Source: FEN-1219 sp964503125 (GTDB lineage Bacteria; Pseudomonadota; Gammaproteobacteria; Steroidobacterales; Rariloculaceae). From it: 64,000 bases of DNA. The stretch lies in the NCBI GenBank assembly GCA_964503125.1, contig CAZCZE010000064.1, positions 1-64,000 on the forward strand, written 5' to 3'. The translations under genes were made by a program, and so were the position numbers. Below the pieces are notes generated by a model, which saw only the letters and a list, made by a program, of their open reading frames with translations, made no database searches and was not told the DNA's origin. Shown in pieces: positions 34,374-43,059 of the stretch. Numbering within the stretch: position 1 is the stretch's first letter; each line of letters opens with the position of its first letter.

Positions 34374-34986
34374 GCGGATAGGTACTTTGAACCGCCGTTC
34401 GGCGCTGGCGGCAGTGGCGCATAAGGGCAACTGTGGCAAAGCCACCGGCTGATCGCGACGCCGAACCGGCCTCACACCCCACGTCGGACCGGTGTTTCAG
34501 CGCGTCGGCGCTGCCGATGGGGGCCTCCGGCCTCACCGCGCGCAGCACCGCCCGCTGCTCGCACAAGAGAACACGAGCTCGCCGACGATCGGCCGACTCA
34601 CAACAGCGACGCCTGCGGCGGCGCCCGCGCCCCAAACGCAGTCGTCGGCGTCGCCTCCTCGCCCCGCTCACGCCAGTGCGCGAGAATCCGCTCAATCAGC
34701 TCAGGCTCCTCGATGCTCGCGATCACTTTCAGCCGCCCACCGCAGCGCGCGCACTGCTCGATCTCGATCCCAAACACGCGCTTTAGGCGCCGCGCCCAGT
34801 TCATGCGAATGCCTTCGACGCCGGCCGCTCCGGTGCGGCGGCTCGCCTCTGTGCCCCCGTCCCTCTTCCTGCTGGGGTGATCGCCGCTCGCAACGCCGCG
34901 TGCGCCGCGAACACTCCATGAAACCTCGTCAGATGTACCCGTGGCGGCGGCACGAGCGCCGCCAACGGCGTGGCCAACGAGCCAGA
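34374..34986 (-). mobile_element. IS91-type element remnant with frameshifted transposase end
   Basis: The minus strand encodes the transposase C-terminal third in two frames: 'TPLAALVPPPRVHLTRFHGV' to 'ALRAAITPAGR' (about 34986-34810), then after a frameshift 'IRMNWARRLKRVFGIEIEQC', 'ARCGGRLKVIASIEEPELIE' and 'RILAHWRERGEEATP' (to 34598). The C-x-x-C of 'CARCGG' is the typical IS91 tail. About 220 bases beyond the gene end (34374-34597) represent the terminal ori end; this part recurs at 42114. The 5' two-thirds of the transposase, including the catalytic tyrosines, is absent. Confidence 0.78.
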
Positions 34987-35067
34987 GCGCGACGTCGCGG
35001 CGTTGCGGTCGGGTTGCCGACGGCCAGAGGCGAATGGCGGCTTCGCGGCGGCACCGGCGGGAAACCG

Positions 35068-37275
35068 TCAGAAACACTCGAAATCCGCGGAACCGGGCAA
35101 CGGCCGGCACTTATCCGGCCACTTGCCGGTCGTGCGCCAGTAATCGGCCAGACCATTGCGCTCCATTCGCTGCCGGAACGTTTCGGTTTCGCGATAAATG
35201 GCGGCCCTGGGTAGCCAGTCGGCGACGACAGTCCGATTGCCGAGAAACGGTTCCATTAGTTCGGCTTGCCACTCTGCATTGCGGTAGTGGTTGGCGATGC
35301 CGGCCAGGGAGACCAACAGGCCGCGACCGAATTCACCGCTATTGAGCAGCCTGTCCACTTCACGGCGAGCGTAGTTCGCATCATCGGCTTCCAGCAACTC
35401 CAAAAATTTCCTGTTAAACCTCTCCACCTCCGGGGTTGCGCCGTCGTAGTCCTGACTCTCGAGATACGCCCGCATCTGACGTGCGTACTCCTCGGTGTCT
35501 CCCTGCTGCCACGCGACATTCCGGCGAAACGCGTAGTATTCGCCGACGGCGACGACGTCGCGGCTCCGCTCGACTTCCTGCAGGGCGCGATCGAACTCAC
35601 CATTGGCCATGCGGGCATATACGACCGTCCGTAGAGCCACTGTGGACAAAGGCTCCAGCCGGCGGGCCCGCTCGGCGACCGGGATCACATCGCGGATCCG
35701 ACCGCTCTGGTAGAGAAAACCGGCATAGCGCGCGAGCAGTTCGGCGTCGTTATTGCGGTGCTGCTCCAGCAAGACCGTCAGCTGCCGATCCGCCTCGAGC
35801 CAGTCGCCGGCCTCCATCGCCCGGTTGACGTAGATCAGCTGGAGCTCCGGCATTTCGGCCGCCAGCCCGGCCGCCCTGGCCAAGGATTCGGCGGCCAGTT
35901 CGGGAAACTCATCAGCCTCACCAGGCGGGAACATGCTCGCTCCGTCGGCGTATGAGTTGTACAGATGCAGCCAGGCTAAGCCGAAGTCCGGATCAAGCCG
36001 GATTACGCCTCTTAGGCCACTGATCGTCTGCACGACACCGGCGCTGCCTGGGGACCGATTGCTCTCGTTCATCACCTTCATCAGAGCTTCGTAGGCCGCG
36101 ACGTTGCGGGTCATGCCGGCTCGGTCGAACTCACCGGTACCGAGCGTGATGTTCAACGCACGACTGACTTCCTGCGCGATTTCCTCTTGGACGGCAAAAA
36201 CGTCCTCCAGCGTGCGCTCAAAGGTTCTCGACCAAAGATGTGACTGGTTGTCCGCCCGGATCAGTTGCGCGGTGATGCGCAGATCGTCGTCGGCCTTGCG
36301 AACGCTGCCTTCCAAGATGTAACTGACATTGAGCTTCCGACCGATGCTGCGCAAATCTTCTCTGCTGTCCCTGAAAGCGAACGATGAGGTACGGGCCACC
36401 ACCAGCAGATCGCTGACCTGGGCTAGCTTGTTCAGCAGTTCTTCGGACAGACCATCCGCGAAATAGGCTTGGTCACCTTCCGGCGACAAATCGTCAAAGG
36501 GCAGTACCGCGATGGATTTCTCGAGTGCGATCGTTTCGGTCGGCACGACAAGCTGTGGAGTCATATCCGAGGCGGCTCGGTCCGTTGCGTCGGATCTGTC
36601 GTCAGTCGATCCCCTCCAGAGATAGATGCCCCCCCCGACCACCAGCACCACGAATGCCAGGGCAAGGACCAGTCGCGAGTCGCCACGGCTTACCTTGTCC
36701 GCGCGAGGCTCAGGCCTCAGCGCGCGCGTTGGAGCTACGCTCAATGCGTCGCGTGCCCCCGAGGTCACGCGCCAGACCTGGATTGGGTCGGTGATGTTTT
36801 TTACCGTTTGCGCGCCCAAATTCTCGTAGCGAGCCGCGATCTTGTGCTTGACAGCGTCGTACACAGCACCTGACACGCGGACGCCTCCCGGCTCCGCGAG
36901 CGCTTCGAGGCGCGCCGCGACGTTCACCCCGGCACCATAAATGTCTTCGGCGTCGACCCAAACGTCGCCGAGATTCACGCCCATACGAAACGCAACTCGG
37001 TGTTCGTCGTCCGAGAAGAGCGCAGCGAGAGCCTCTTGCATCCCGAGGGCCGCTTTGACAGCGCCTTCGGCGGTCGTGAATTCTGCGAGAAAGCCGTCGC
37101 CGGTTAATTTGACGATGCGGCCGTGGTGAAGGGCAACCGTGGGATCGATCACATCCGCTCGTGCCCGGCGCCACGCATTGACCGTCCCGGCCTCGTCGCG
37201 CTCCATCAAGCGCGTGTAGCCGGCGATGTCCGCTGCCAAAATCGCAGCGAGCCGTTGCGGAATGTCCGCCGTCAC
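35068..37275 (-). CDS. Class III cyclase, TolB-like and TPR sensor protein
   Basis: Product of 735 aa. Residues 1-170 form an adenylate/guanylate cyclase catalytic domain with both metal aspartates ('AILAADIAGYTRLMERDE' and 'IVKLTGDGFLAEFTTAEG') and 'VNLGDVWVDAEDIYGAGVNV'. A membrane helix follows (about 200-218, 'LVLALAFVVLVVGGGIYLW'), then a FlgO/TolB-N-like domain ('IAVLPFDDLSPEGDQAYFAD', 'SYILEGSVRKADDDLRITAQ', 'LWSRTFERTLEDVFAVQEEI'), then TPR-like helices to the end. It probably makes cAMP in response to an envelope signal. GTG start at 37275 with GGGGAGC upstream. It lies between IS91-type and cytochrome remnants and may be imported (inference). Confidence 0.85.
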   Translation of the reverse strand: MTADIPQRLAAILAADIAGYTRLMERDEAGTVNAWRRARADVIDPTVALHHGRIVKLTGDGFLAEFTTAEGAVKAALGMQEALAALFSDDEHRVAFRMGVNLGDVWVDAEDIYGAGVNVAARLEALAEPGGVRVSGAVYDAVKHKIAARYENLGAQTVKNITDPIQVWRVTSGARDALSVAPTRALRPEPRADKVSRGDSRLVLALAFVVLVVGGGIYLWRGSTDDRSDATDRAASDMTPQLVVPTETIALEKSIAVLPFDDLSPEGDQAYFADGLSEELLNKLAQVSDLLVVARTSSFAFRDSREDLRSIGRKLNVSYILEGSVRKADDDLRITAQLIRADNQSHLWSRTFERTLEDVFAVQEEIAQEVSRALNITLGTGEFDRAGMTRNVAAYEALMKVMNESNRSPGSAGVVQTISGLRGVIRLDPDFGLAWLHLYNSYADGASMFPPGEADEFPELAAESLARAAGLAAEMPELQLIYVNRAMEAGDWLEADRQLTVLLEQHRNNDAELLARYAGFLYQSGRIRDVIPVAERARRLEPLSTVALRTVVYARMANGEFDRALQEVERSRDVVAVGEYYAFRRNVAWQQGDTEEYARQMRAYLESQDYDGATPEVERFNRKFLELLEADDANYARREVDRLLNSGEFGRGLLVSLAGIANHYRNAEWQAELMEPFLGNRTVVADWLPRAAIYRETETFRQRMERNGLADYWRTTGKWPDKCRPLPGSADFECF

Positions 37276-37439
37276 TGCGGAAGCTCCCCGGCACTTGTTT
37301 GCGACCCACGAAACTATAGCACGCGCTTGTCGAACGCCGCCGATCGCAGGCATCGCACGCGCCAGCGGGATGTCGGGGGGCGGCTCCCCTTCTGATCGTC
37401 GCGCGCGTAGCGCCGGCGCCGCCTACTCGGCAGTGCCAC

Positions 37440-37672
37440 GATTCGTTGCTGAACGGCGCGCGGCTACTCGGCAGCCGCGGGTGCGGCGGGTCCCATTGGC
37501 AGCACGTACGGCCGTCGCGGCTGATGCCGTCGATGACCGCACGTTTGATCTCGTCGTCCCTCCACGCGCCCAAGCCCGCTTCGGGGTGCGACGTGATGTT
37601 CGCCGACACTGCGGCCCAGTCGTAGACGAACGGCCGCGCATAGACGTTGTCGCCTCGGCCGAGCTGCGCCAC
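37440..37672 (-). pseudogene. Cytochrome c remnant
   Basis: Minus strand reads 'GDNVYARPFVYDWAAVSANI', 'TSHPEAGLGAWRDDEIKRAV', 'IDGISRDGR', matching the middle of alcohol-dehydrogenase-type cytochrome c subunits (N-(I/L)-T-x-x-x-E-x-G-(I/L)-G-x-W-x-D-x-(E/D)-I). After a frameshift the Met-ligand loop appears as 'PYVLPMGPAAP'. No CxxCH and no start survive. It belongs with the truncated quinoprotein at 41983 as traces of a lost periplasmic dehydrogenase system. Confidence 0.65.
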
Positions 37673-37798
37673 GGCGGCCCGACATGATCGTAAACGCCGC
37701 CGTGGGCCGCGCGCAGTCGCACCAGCCGCTGCAAGTCAGCACCGCCTGAACCCCGCGCAATCGAGGCGAGCCGCGAAGGAGACATTAAGGAGACATTC

Positions 37799-37876
37799 AT
37801 GAAGGCGCTCGTAGCAGCGCTCGTGCTCGGCGCGGCGTTGCCGTCGCTTGGCGTGGCACAAGAGGCGCCGGTGTGA
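37799..37876 (+). pseudogene. Orphan signal peptide, start of a lost exported gene
   Basis: AAGGAG 6 bases upstream and ATG at 37799 open a 25-codon frame with a perfect Sec signal peptide (MKALVAALVLGAALPSLGVA, cleavage before QEAPV), then TGA. The 11-base string aaggagacatt occurs twice in tandem before the start, giving two ribosome sites. Beyond the stop no coherent protein continues, so this is the first 25 codons of a destroyed gene, or a secreted nanopeptide (less likely). Confidence 0.45.
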
Positions 37877-37919
37877 TTGCGGCATGCAGCTTCTCCGCGG
37901 CGCCTGGCCCACGCGGCGC

Positions 37920-38645
37920 TCAACCGCGTCGGCGTTGGCCGCGCGTGCTGCCTTTCGGCCTCTTCGCCCGGGAGCGCTCGCCGGGTGTAGCACCCATCTC
38001 GTCGTAGCCCGAGACGAGCCGAAACGCTCGCACGACGTTGTCGATGAATAGCCCCTGCTCGAGGAAGAACGGGCCCGGCCGGTTAAGGATTGTGTTGTTG
38101 ATGAGGCCGAACGAAAGCTGCACTGCGAACCGCACGTTGGCTTGCTCGGTCTCGGTCAACGGCCTGCGAGCCTTGGTCGCGATTCGCCCGAGCAACGAAT
38201 CCGCGAATTCGTGGCTCAGCGTGCGGATCGGACCCCAGAACTCGGGGTCGCGGATGCTGCGGATCAACGCCGCTCGCCAGAAGCGACGCCGACCCCAGTA
38301 GTAGCGAACGGTTTCCTCCAGCAGCTCGTGGAGCAACGTTGCGTCGCTCGCGGTGGCGAACTGTTGTTCGCGCACCTTGCGGCGGTTGCGCAGGTGCCGC
38401 TGCACCATGCCGTCGAACAGCTCGTCCTTGCTGCGGAAGCGCGCGTAGAACGCACCCACTGAATACCCGGCCTTCTGCGCGAGCTCGGCAATCGAGATCT
38501 CGCCGAACTCTTTGTGCTCGAGCATCGCGAACGCCGTGTCGAGCAGCGCGTCGTACGTCACCTGACCGCGCTTTTGCCGAATCCTGAGCTCCGGACTCGG
38601 GGCCGGGGCTGCGCTGAGCGCTATCTGTCGCGTGTTCTCGGTCAT
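37920..38645 (-). CDS. TetR-family transcriptional regulator
   Basis: Product of 241 aa. A helix-turn-helix follows a disordered 25-residue tail: 'RGQVTYDALLDTAFAMLEHK', 'EFGEISIAELAQKAGYSVGA' and 'FYARFRSKDELFDGMV' are the TetR DNA-binding domain. The C-terminal half (80-215) is the ligand pocket. It is divergent from the TonB-dependent receptor at 38824 (178-base gap) and most likely represses it, releasing on a small hydrophobic ligand. ATG at 38645 has AAGGTG 9 bases upstream; the longer open frame is not credible. Confidence 0.9.
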   Translation of the reverse strand: MTENTRQIALSAAPAPSPELRIRQKRGQVTYDALLDTAFAMLEHKEFGEISIAELAQKAGYSVGAFYARFRSKDELFDGMVQRHLRNRRKVREQQFATASDATLLHELLEETVRYYWGRRRFWRAALIRSIRDPEFWGPIRTLSHEFADSLLGRIATKARRPLTETEQANVRFAVQLSFGLINNTILNRPGPFFLEQGLFIDNVVRAFRLVSGYDEMGATPGERSRAKRPKGSTRGQRRRG

Positions 38646-38823
38646 GAGGTCGAGCACCTTGGCACATTGATTGTTGCCGTGGCCAGCCCGATTGGGCTTG
38701 AAAGGATAATCAGAGTCTGTATTCTTATTTAGCACGGCATGGTCGAGCGGGCCAAGTCGGCAGTGAGCGGCCAACAGAGCGGCGCAAGAGCCGCACGAAC
38801 CGTAACCGTTTGGGGGGAGTCCA

Positions 38824-41800
38824 ATGCGACAGCAACTAGCCGGCCCATTGTTTGGGCCTCGTCACCGTCTAACCATTCACCCACTGAGCTTTGCCTGCAT
38901 GCTCGCGATGGGCTTCGTCGGCAACGCTGCCGTCGCCCAAGAGCAGCCGGGTGACGTGGAAGAGGTCGTCGTTACGGGATCTCGCATCCGTCAGACGAGC
39001 GGCATGGAGACACCGAATCCCGTCACCGTCGTGACTCCTGCGGAATTGTCGGTACTCGCGCCCACGAACCTCATCGAAGGTCTCGCGCAGCTGCCGCAGT
39101 TTTACGGTTCCGCTACGACGCAGCAGCCGTCGGCATTCTTCACCAGCACCGGTGCAGGCTCTCTGGACCTGCGTGGTCTGCAAAGCAAGCGCACACTGCA
39201 ATTATTGGATGGTCGCCGCGTAGTGTCGTCGACGATTTTCGGCGGCCCCGACGTCAACCTGTTTCCCGAAAACATCATGCGGTCGGTGGAAACCGTGACC
39301 GGCGGCGCCTCCGCCGCGTACGGAACCGATGCGGTCGCGGGTGTCGTGAATTTCATCCTCGACACCGATTTCGAGGGCATCAAAGCCAACGTGCAGGGTG
39401 GCGCGACCGGCAAAGGCGACAACGAGAATTTCAAGGTCTCGATCGGCGGCGGTTTCTCGGTGGGGGAGAACACCCACATATTGCTGAACGTCGAGAGAGA
39501 GCGGCAGGATCCGATCTGGGCAAGCGACATCCTCGAATACGACTGGTATCGCGCCCGTGCCCTGATCGAAAACCCGGCGGCGGGCGCCGGCAGCTCGCAG
39601 AGTAACCCCTTCTACATCGCCGTCGACAACGTCCGCAGCTTCAACTTCGACATCGACGGTATTTTTCATCTGCCGGCGCCGGCGGGCGGCAACCAAATTC
39701 TCGACTCGAACGGCAGTCCTTCGCCGTTCGTCCTGGGGAGTCCCTGCAACGCGCACGGTTGTTCCACGACCAACGGCGGCTCGGGTCACGAAAGCGGCAT
39801 CCCGTCGATGAATCTCACACCGGATTCGGGTCGCGAGAACGGATTCGCCTATATCAGTCATGACTTTTCGGACCAGTTCACGGTCTTTGGGCAGGCGATT
39901 CACGGCAAAGCCGACTTCACGCAGCGGAATTTCGGCGGCCTGTTCCCGTTCCCGCCGCTTCCGCCCTTCCGCAGAAACTTCACGATCTTCAGCGGCAACC
40001 CGTTCCTGCCGCCCGCGATCCAGCAGGCCATGACGGCCAACGGTCTCGCGTCCGTACCGTTCAGCCGAATCGGTGCGCCCGAGGACCTCGCCGCGGAGTC
40101 TGCCACCGCGCAGGTCACCGAGACGAATTCCTACACCGCCGGTTTCGACTACGAGCTCGAAGGCGGCTGGCTGATCAAGGGCTACTACCAGACCGGCGAG
40201 ACCGATGTGGAGGCCATTCAAAGGGGCGGCATACGTCTCGACCGGGTTTATCTCGCGGCGGACGTCGTCATCAATCCCGCCACGGGGCAACCGGCCTGCA
40301 ACGTGACCGTCGTCTCCGGTCTGTATCCCGACTGCGTGCCTCTGAATCTGTTCGGTCGCGGCAACGCCTCGGCCGCAGCCGTCGACTGGGTCACCGGGTT
40401 CGAGCCCGGTGTCCCAATCAATGCCAACGGGTTCTTGTCCGCCACCGAGTCGATCCCCCACAGCTATATCAGCGGCGAGAACAAGCAGAGGGCCGTCAAC
40501 ATCGAGCAGGACGTCTGGGAGATCTCGGCCGACGGCAAGATCGCCGCAGGGTGGGCGGGTCCGATCACGATGGCCGCGGGTTACGGCCAGCGCGAGGAAT
40601 CCTTCGTGCAAGTCGTGGAGGTGGGGCCGGGCGGCAACATCGACGCCGACCCGAGATTCCGGCCGGTAGCCGCCAACAACGCGCCGCTCGGCATTCGCGG
40701 CGTCCCCGGCGGCAACGCGGCCTCCGGCAACAGCGTGGAGATCCAGTTCTCCAACGTCCCGTTCGCCCGCGGCTCTCAAGACGTCAAGGAGGCCTTCACG
40801 GAGTTCCTGCTGCCGTTGGTAGCGGATAAAACGCTCGTCCAGCAGCTGAACTTCTCCGCTGCTTACCGCTGGGCCGATTACTCCGGCGTGGGCTCCGTCG
40901 ACTCCTGGAAGGGCGGCCTCGACTGGACCATCAACGACGTCCTTCGCTTGCGCACGACGGTCTCTCAAGACGTGCGCGCGGCGACGATGGGCGAGAAGTT
41001 CGACCGCACGGGCGGTGTCGCCAACATCACGGATTACCTGCTCGACCCGGGCGGCGGCTTCTCATACGGCATCACGACGTTCTCCAATGGCACCCCGGAC
41101 ATTCGCCCGGAGAACGCCAAGACCAAGGTTCTAGGCTTCGTTTATGCGCCGGCCAACGCGGAGGGTTTGAGCCTTTCGGTCGACTGGTACAACGTCAAGG
41201 TCACCGACAACATCAACCAGATTACGGCCGCCGACGTCGTCCGGGGCTGCCACGTGGATAACGACGTCGATCTCTGTAATTTCATCACCCGCGGCGGTCC
41301 GCCGAGCACGCAAAACCCGGCGATCAACACCATCTCTCTCGTGGGTGTGCCGTACTACAACCAGGCGTCGGTCGAAGCGAATGGCGTGGACTTCGAACTC
41401 GTCTACAACCAGGGCGTCAACTGGTTCGGCGGCGGCGACGTGAACGTGCGCCTCTTGGGAAGTTATTTGGGAGAACGGTCCAACACCAACAGCCAGGGTG
41501 CTAAGACCGAAGTGCAGGGCCGTTTCGGCTTCCCCGAATGGACGGCGGTCGTCAGCGGCGGCTACAGGAGGGGGCCGCTATCGGTGAATCTGACCGCCCG
41601 GTACATCGACGAGCAGCTGATCAATCCTGCCTGGAACTTCAATGGCGCGAGCACGCGTTGGGACGTCGCCGACAACACGGTCGCGAGCACCGTGCTCGTC
41701 GATACCCGCGTCGGCTATCGCTTCGGGATGGGGGACGGCAACATCAGCGTCTTCGGCACCATCAACAATCTGTTCGACGAGGACCCCGAGGAGTTTCTCG

Positions 41801-41901
41801 CGCTGCCGTTCAGTAGCAACTTCAACACCGGCACGGGGATTGGCGTAACTGGCGACATGCGTGGCCGTCGTTACGTGCTGGGCGTATCCGTCGACTTCTA
41901 A
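38824..41901 (+). CDS. TonB-dependent outer-membrane receptor, large
   Basis: Product of 1025 aa. Signal peptide ending 'GNAAVAQE', TonB-box-like 'DVEEVVVTGSRIRQ', plug with 'TNLIEGLAQLPQFYG', 'LDLRGLQSKRTLQLLDGRRV' and 'ETVTGGASAAYGTDAVAGVV', then a long barrel ending in 'RRYVLGVSVDF' with terminal Phe. This plug type (many Gly/Ala-Tyr-Gly-x-D-A) is common for receptors of steroids, polyphenols and other non-iron substrates in Steroidobacterales and Sphingomonadales. Strong GGGGGGAG precedes the ATG. The divergent TetR gene is its probable regulator; remains of a quinoprotein dehydrogenase lie just downstream. Confidence 0.93.
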   Translation: MRQQLAGPLFGPRHRLTIHPLSFACMLAMGFVGNAAVAQEQPGDVEEVVVTGSRIRQTSGMETPNPVTVVTPAELSVLAPTNLIEGLAQLPQFYGSATTQQPSAFFTSTGAGSLDLRGLQSKRTLQLLDGRRVVSSTIFGGPDVNLFPENIMRSVETVTGGASAAYGTDAVAGVVNFILDTDFEGIKANVQGGATGKGDNENFKVSIGGGFSVGENTHILLNVERERQDPIWASDILEYDWYRARALIENPAAGAGSSQSNPFYIAVDNVRSFNFDIDGIFHLPAPAGGNQILDSNGSPSPFVLGSPCNAHGCSTTNGGSGHESGIPSMNLTPDSGRENGFAYISHDFSDQFTVFGQAIHGKADFTQRNFGGLFPFPPLPPFRRNFTIFSGNPFLPPAIQQAMTANGLASVPFSRIGAPEDLAAESATAQVTETNSYTAGFDYELEGGWLIKGYYQTGETDVEAIQRGGIRLDRVYLAADVVINPATGQPACNVTVVSGLYPDCVPLNLFGRGNASAAAVDWVTGFEPGVPINANGFLSATESIPHSYISGENKQRAVNIEQDVWEISADGKIAAGWAGPITMAAGYGQREESFVQVVEVGPGGNIDADPRFRPVAANNAPLGIRGVPGGNAASGNSVEIQFSNVPFARGSQDVKEAFTEFLLPLVADKTLVQQLNFSAAYRWADYSGVGSVDSWKGGLDWTINDVLRLRTTVSQDVRAATMGEKFDRTGGVANITDYLLDPGGGFSYGITTFSNGTPDIRPENAKTKVLGFVYAPANAEGLSLSVDWYNVKVTDNINQITAADVVRGCHVDNDVDLCNFITRGGPPSTQNPAINTISLVGVPYYNQASVEANGVDFELVYNQGVNWFGGGDVNVRLLGSYLGERSNTNSQGAKTEVQGRFGFPEWTAVVSGGYRRGPLSVNLTARYIDEQLINPAWNFNGASTRWDVADNTVASTVLVDTRVGYRFGMGDGNISVFGTINNLFDEDPEEFLALPFSSNFNTGTGIGVTGDMRGRRYVLGVSVDF

Positions 41902-41982
41902 GCCAGGAGGGAGCTGCTCCGGACTTGTCGCCGCGTGCACTCGGCCTACTCGGCGTAAAACAACGAGCCGAAGAGGCCGAGC

Positions 41983-42113
41983 ATGCTGCGACTTAAGTCC
42001 CGGGTGTTTGCATACGTTCTATGCGTGGCTTTGGCGCCGGCCGCGCCGGCGCAAAACGGGGCGCAGGGTGGCGAGTGGCGTACCTACGGCGGCGATCTCG
42101 GCCGCGGATAGGT
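41983..42113 (+). pseudogene. Truncated PQQ-dependent dehydrogenase, 5' end
   Basis: ATG at 41983 (GAGG upstream) opens 'MLRLKSRVFAYVLCVALAPA' followed by 'APAQNGAQGGEWRTYGGDLG' and RG: a signal peptide plus the W-R-x-Y-G-G-D-L-G start of the first propeller blade of quinoprotein alcohol/glucose dehydrogenases. After 42 codons the gene is cut by the IS91-type tail at 42114 and a TAG closes the frame. No more of the dehydrogenase is visible. Confidence 0.75.
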
Positions 42114-42350
42114 GCGGATAGGTGCTTTGAACCGCCGTTCGGCGCTGGCGGCAGTGGCGCATTAGGGCGATTGTGTCAAAGCCACCGGCTGATCGCGACG
42201 CCGAATCGGCCTCACACCCCACGTCGGACCGGTGTTTCAGCGCGTCGGCGCTGCCGATGGGGGCCTCCGGCCTCACCGCGCGCAGCACCGCCCGCTGCGC
42301 CCACCGCAGCGCGCGCACTGCTCGATCTCGATCCCAAACACGCGCTTTAG
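42114..42350 (-). mobile_element. Short derivative of the IS91-type element
   Basis: Bases 42114-42298 match 34374-34558 with only a handful of differences, and 42299-42350 match 34735-34786; the 176 bases between are missing here, joined at a 'gc' microhomology. It therefore holds the element's terminal end and only a few transposase codons. A tandem 'gcggataggt' (42104-42123) marks the junction with the quinoprotein gene. Confidence 0.85.
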
Positions 42351-42357
42351 CGGACGT

Positions 42358-42429
42358 TCAGTTGCGCCGGCCGCGCAGACCGTCGAGGTAGTCCGCGATC
42401 GCGACGACTCCACGAACGAGGCGGGTCAT
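42358..42429 (-). CDS. Possible 23-codon reading frame
   Basis: ATG at 42429 begins 'MTRLVRGVVAIADYLDGLRG' and ends RRN with a stop at 42358. It follows the subunit 3 gene by 10 bases on the same strand, but has no clear ribosome site; it may be a microprotein or chance. Low confidence. Confidence 0.2.
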   Translation of the reverse strand: MTRLVRGVVAIADYLDGLRGRRN

Positions 42430-42439
42430 CGCGGCGGCG

Positions 42440-43045
42440 TCAGGCGTGTGGCGCCCAGAGCTTGTCGCCGACCCTGTACGGGATGCACGGATCGAAGCGG
42501 CCCGGCGTCTCGATGTAACGCATGGCCTGCATGTAGCCGATCTCGGACGTGAAGTACCCGAGCAGCGTGAGCTCTTTGATCATCCGAAAGTAGTGCGGCC
42601 GCCGCTGGGCGCCGGGCCGGCGCATGTACTCGATCGCCTCGCGATCGAGGCGCTCGAGCAGAGCGAGGCGCTGTGGCCCCGCTGCCGCCATGAAAGCGAC
42701 GCCGTGCAGCTCGCGGCATTCGGCCTCGACCGTCGCGAGGCCGTCGAGGAACGTGCGCTGCTCGCGCGGGTCGTAGGTGTCCGTGACCATCATGGCGATG
42801 AACGGCCCGACGCCGGCCGCCTTCGCGCCCGGCGTCTTCGTCTCGGGCAGGATGGTCTCGGCGATCTCGTCGAGCAGCGCGACGTCGACCGCCGAGAACA
42901 GCTCGCCCGCTACGGGCCGGCTCGTGGCGCAACCCGAGAGCCAGGCGCTCTGACCGACGAGCGCCGCGCCGCCCAAGAGCGCGCTGACGCGCCGAATCGC
43001 TTCGCGCCGAGTCACGAGATCGTCTTTGAACGCTAGTGCCGCCAC
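42440..43045 (-). CDS. Gluconate 2-dehydrogenase subunit 3 family protein
   Basis: Product of 201 aa. A Tat-like 'TRREAIRRVSALLGGAALVG' and Cys of 'LSGCATS' (about 40) suggest export, possibly lipid-linked. Then 'EIAETILPETKTPGAKAAGV', 'FIAMMVTDTYDPREQRTFLD' and a final 'YFTSEIGYMQAMRYIETPGR' match subunit 3 of GMC-type, membrane-bound gluconate/sorbitol dehydrogenases, which helps export and attach the flavoprotein. GTG start at 43045 has CGGAGAA 6 bases upstream. The large subunit lies directly upstream (14-base gap). The cytochrome subunit of the classic complex is absent nearby. Confidence 0.85.
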   Translation of the reverse strand: MAALAFKDDLVTRREAIRRVSALLGGAALVGQSAWLSGCATSRPVAGELFSAVDVALLDEIAETILPETKTPGAKAAGVGPFIAMMVTDTYDPREQRTFLDGLATVEAECRELHGVAFMAAAGPQRLALLERLDREAIEYMRRPGAQRRPHYFRMIKELTLLGYFTSEIGYMQAMRYIETPGRFDPCIPYRVGDKLWAPHA

Positions 43046-43059
43046 GTGCTTCTCCGAAG

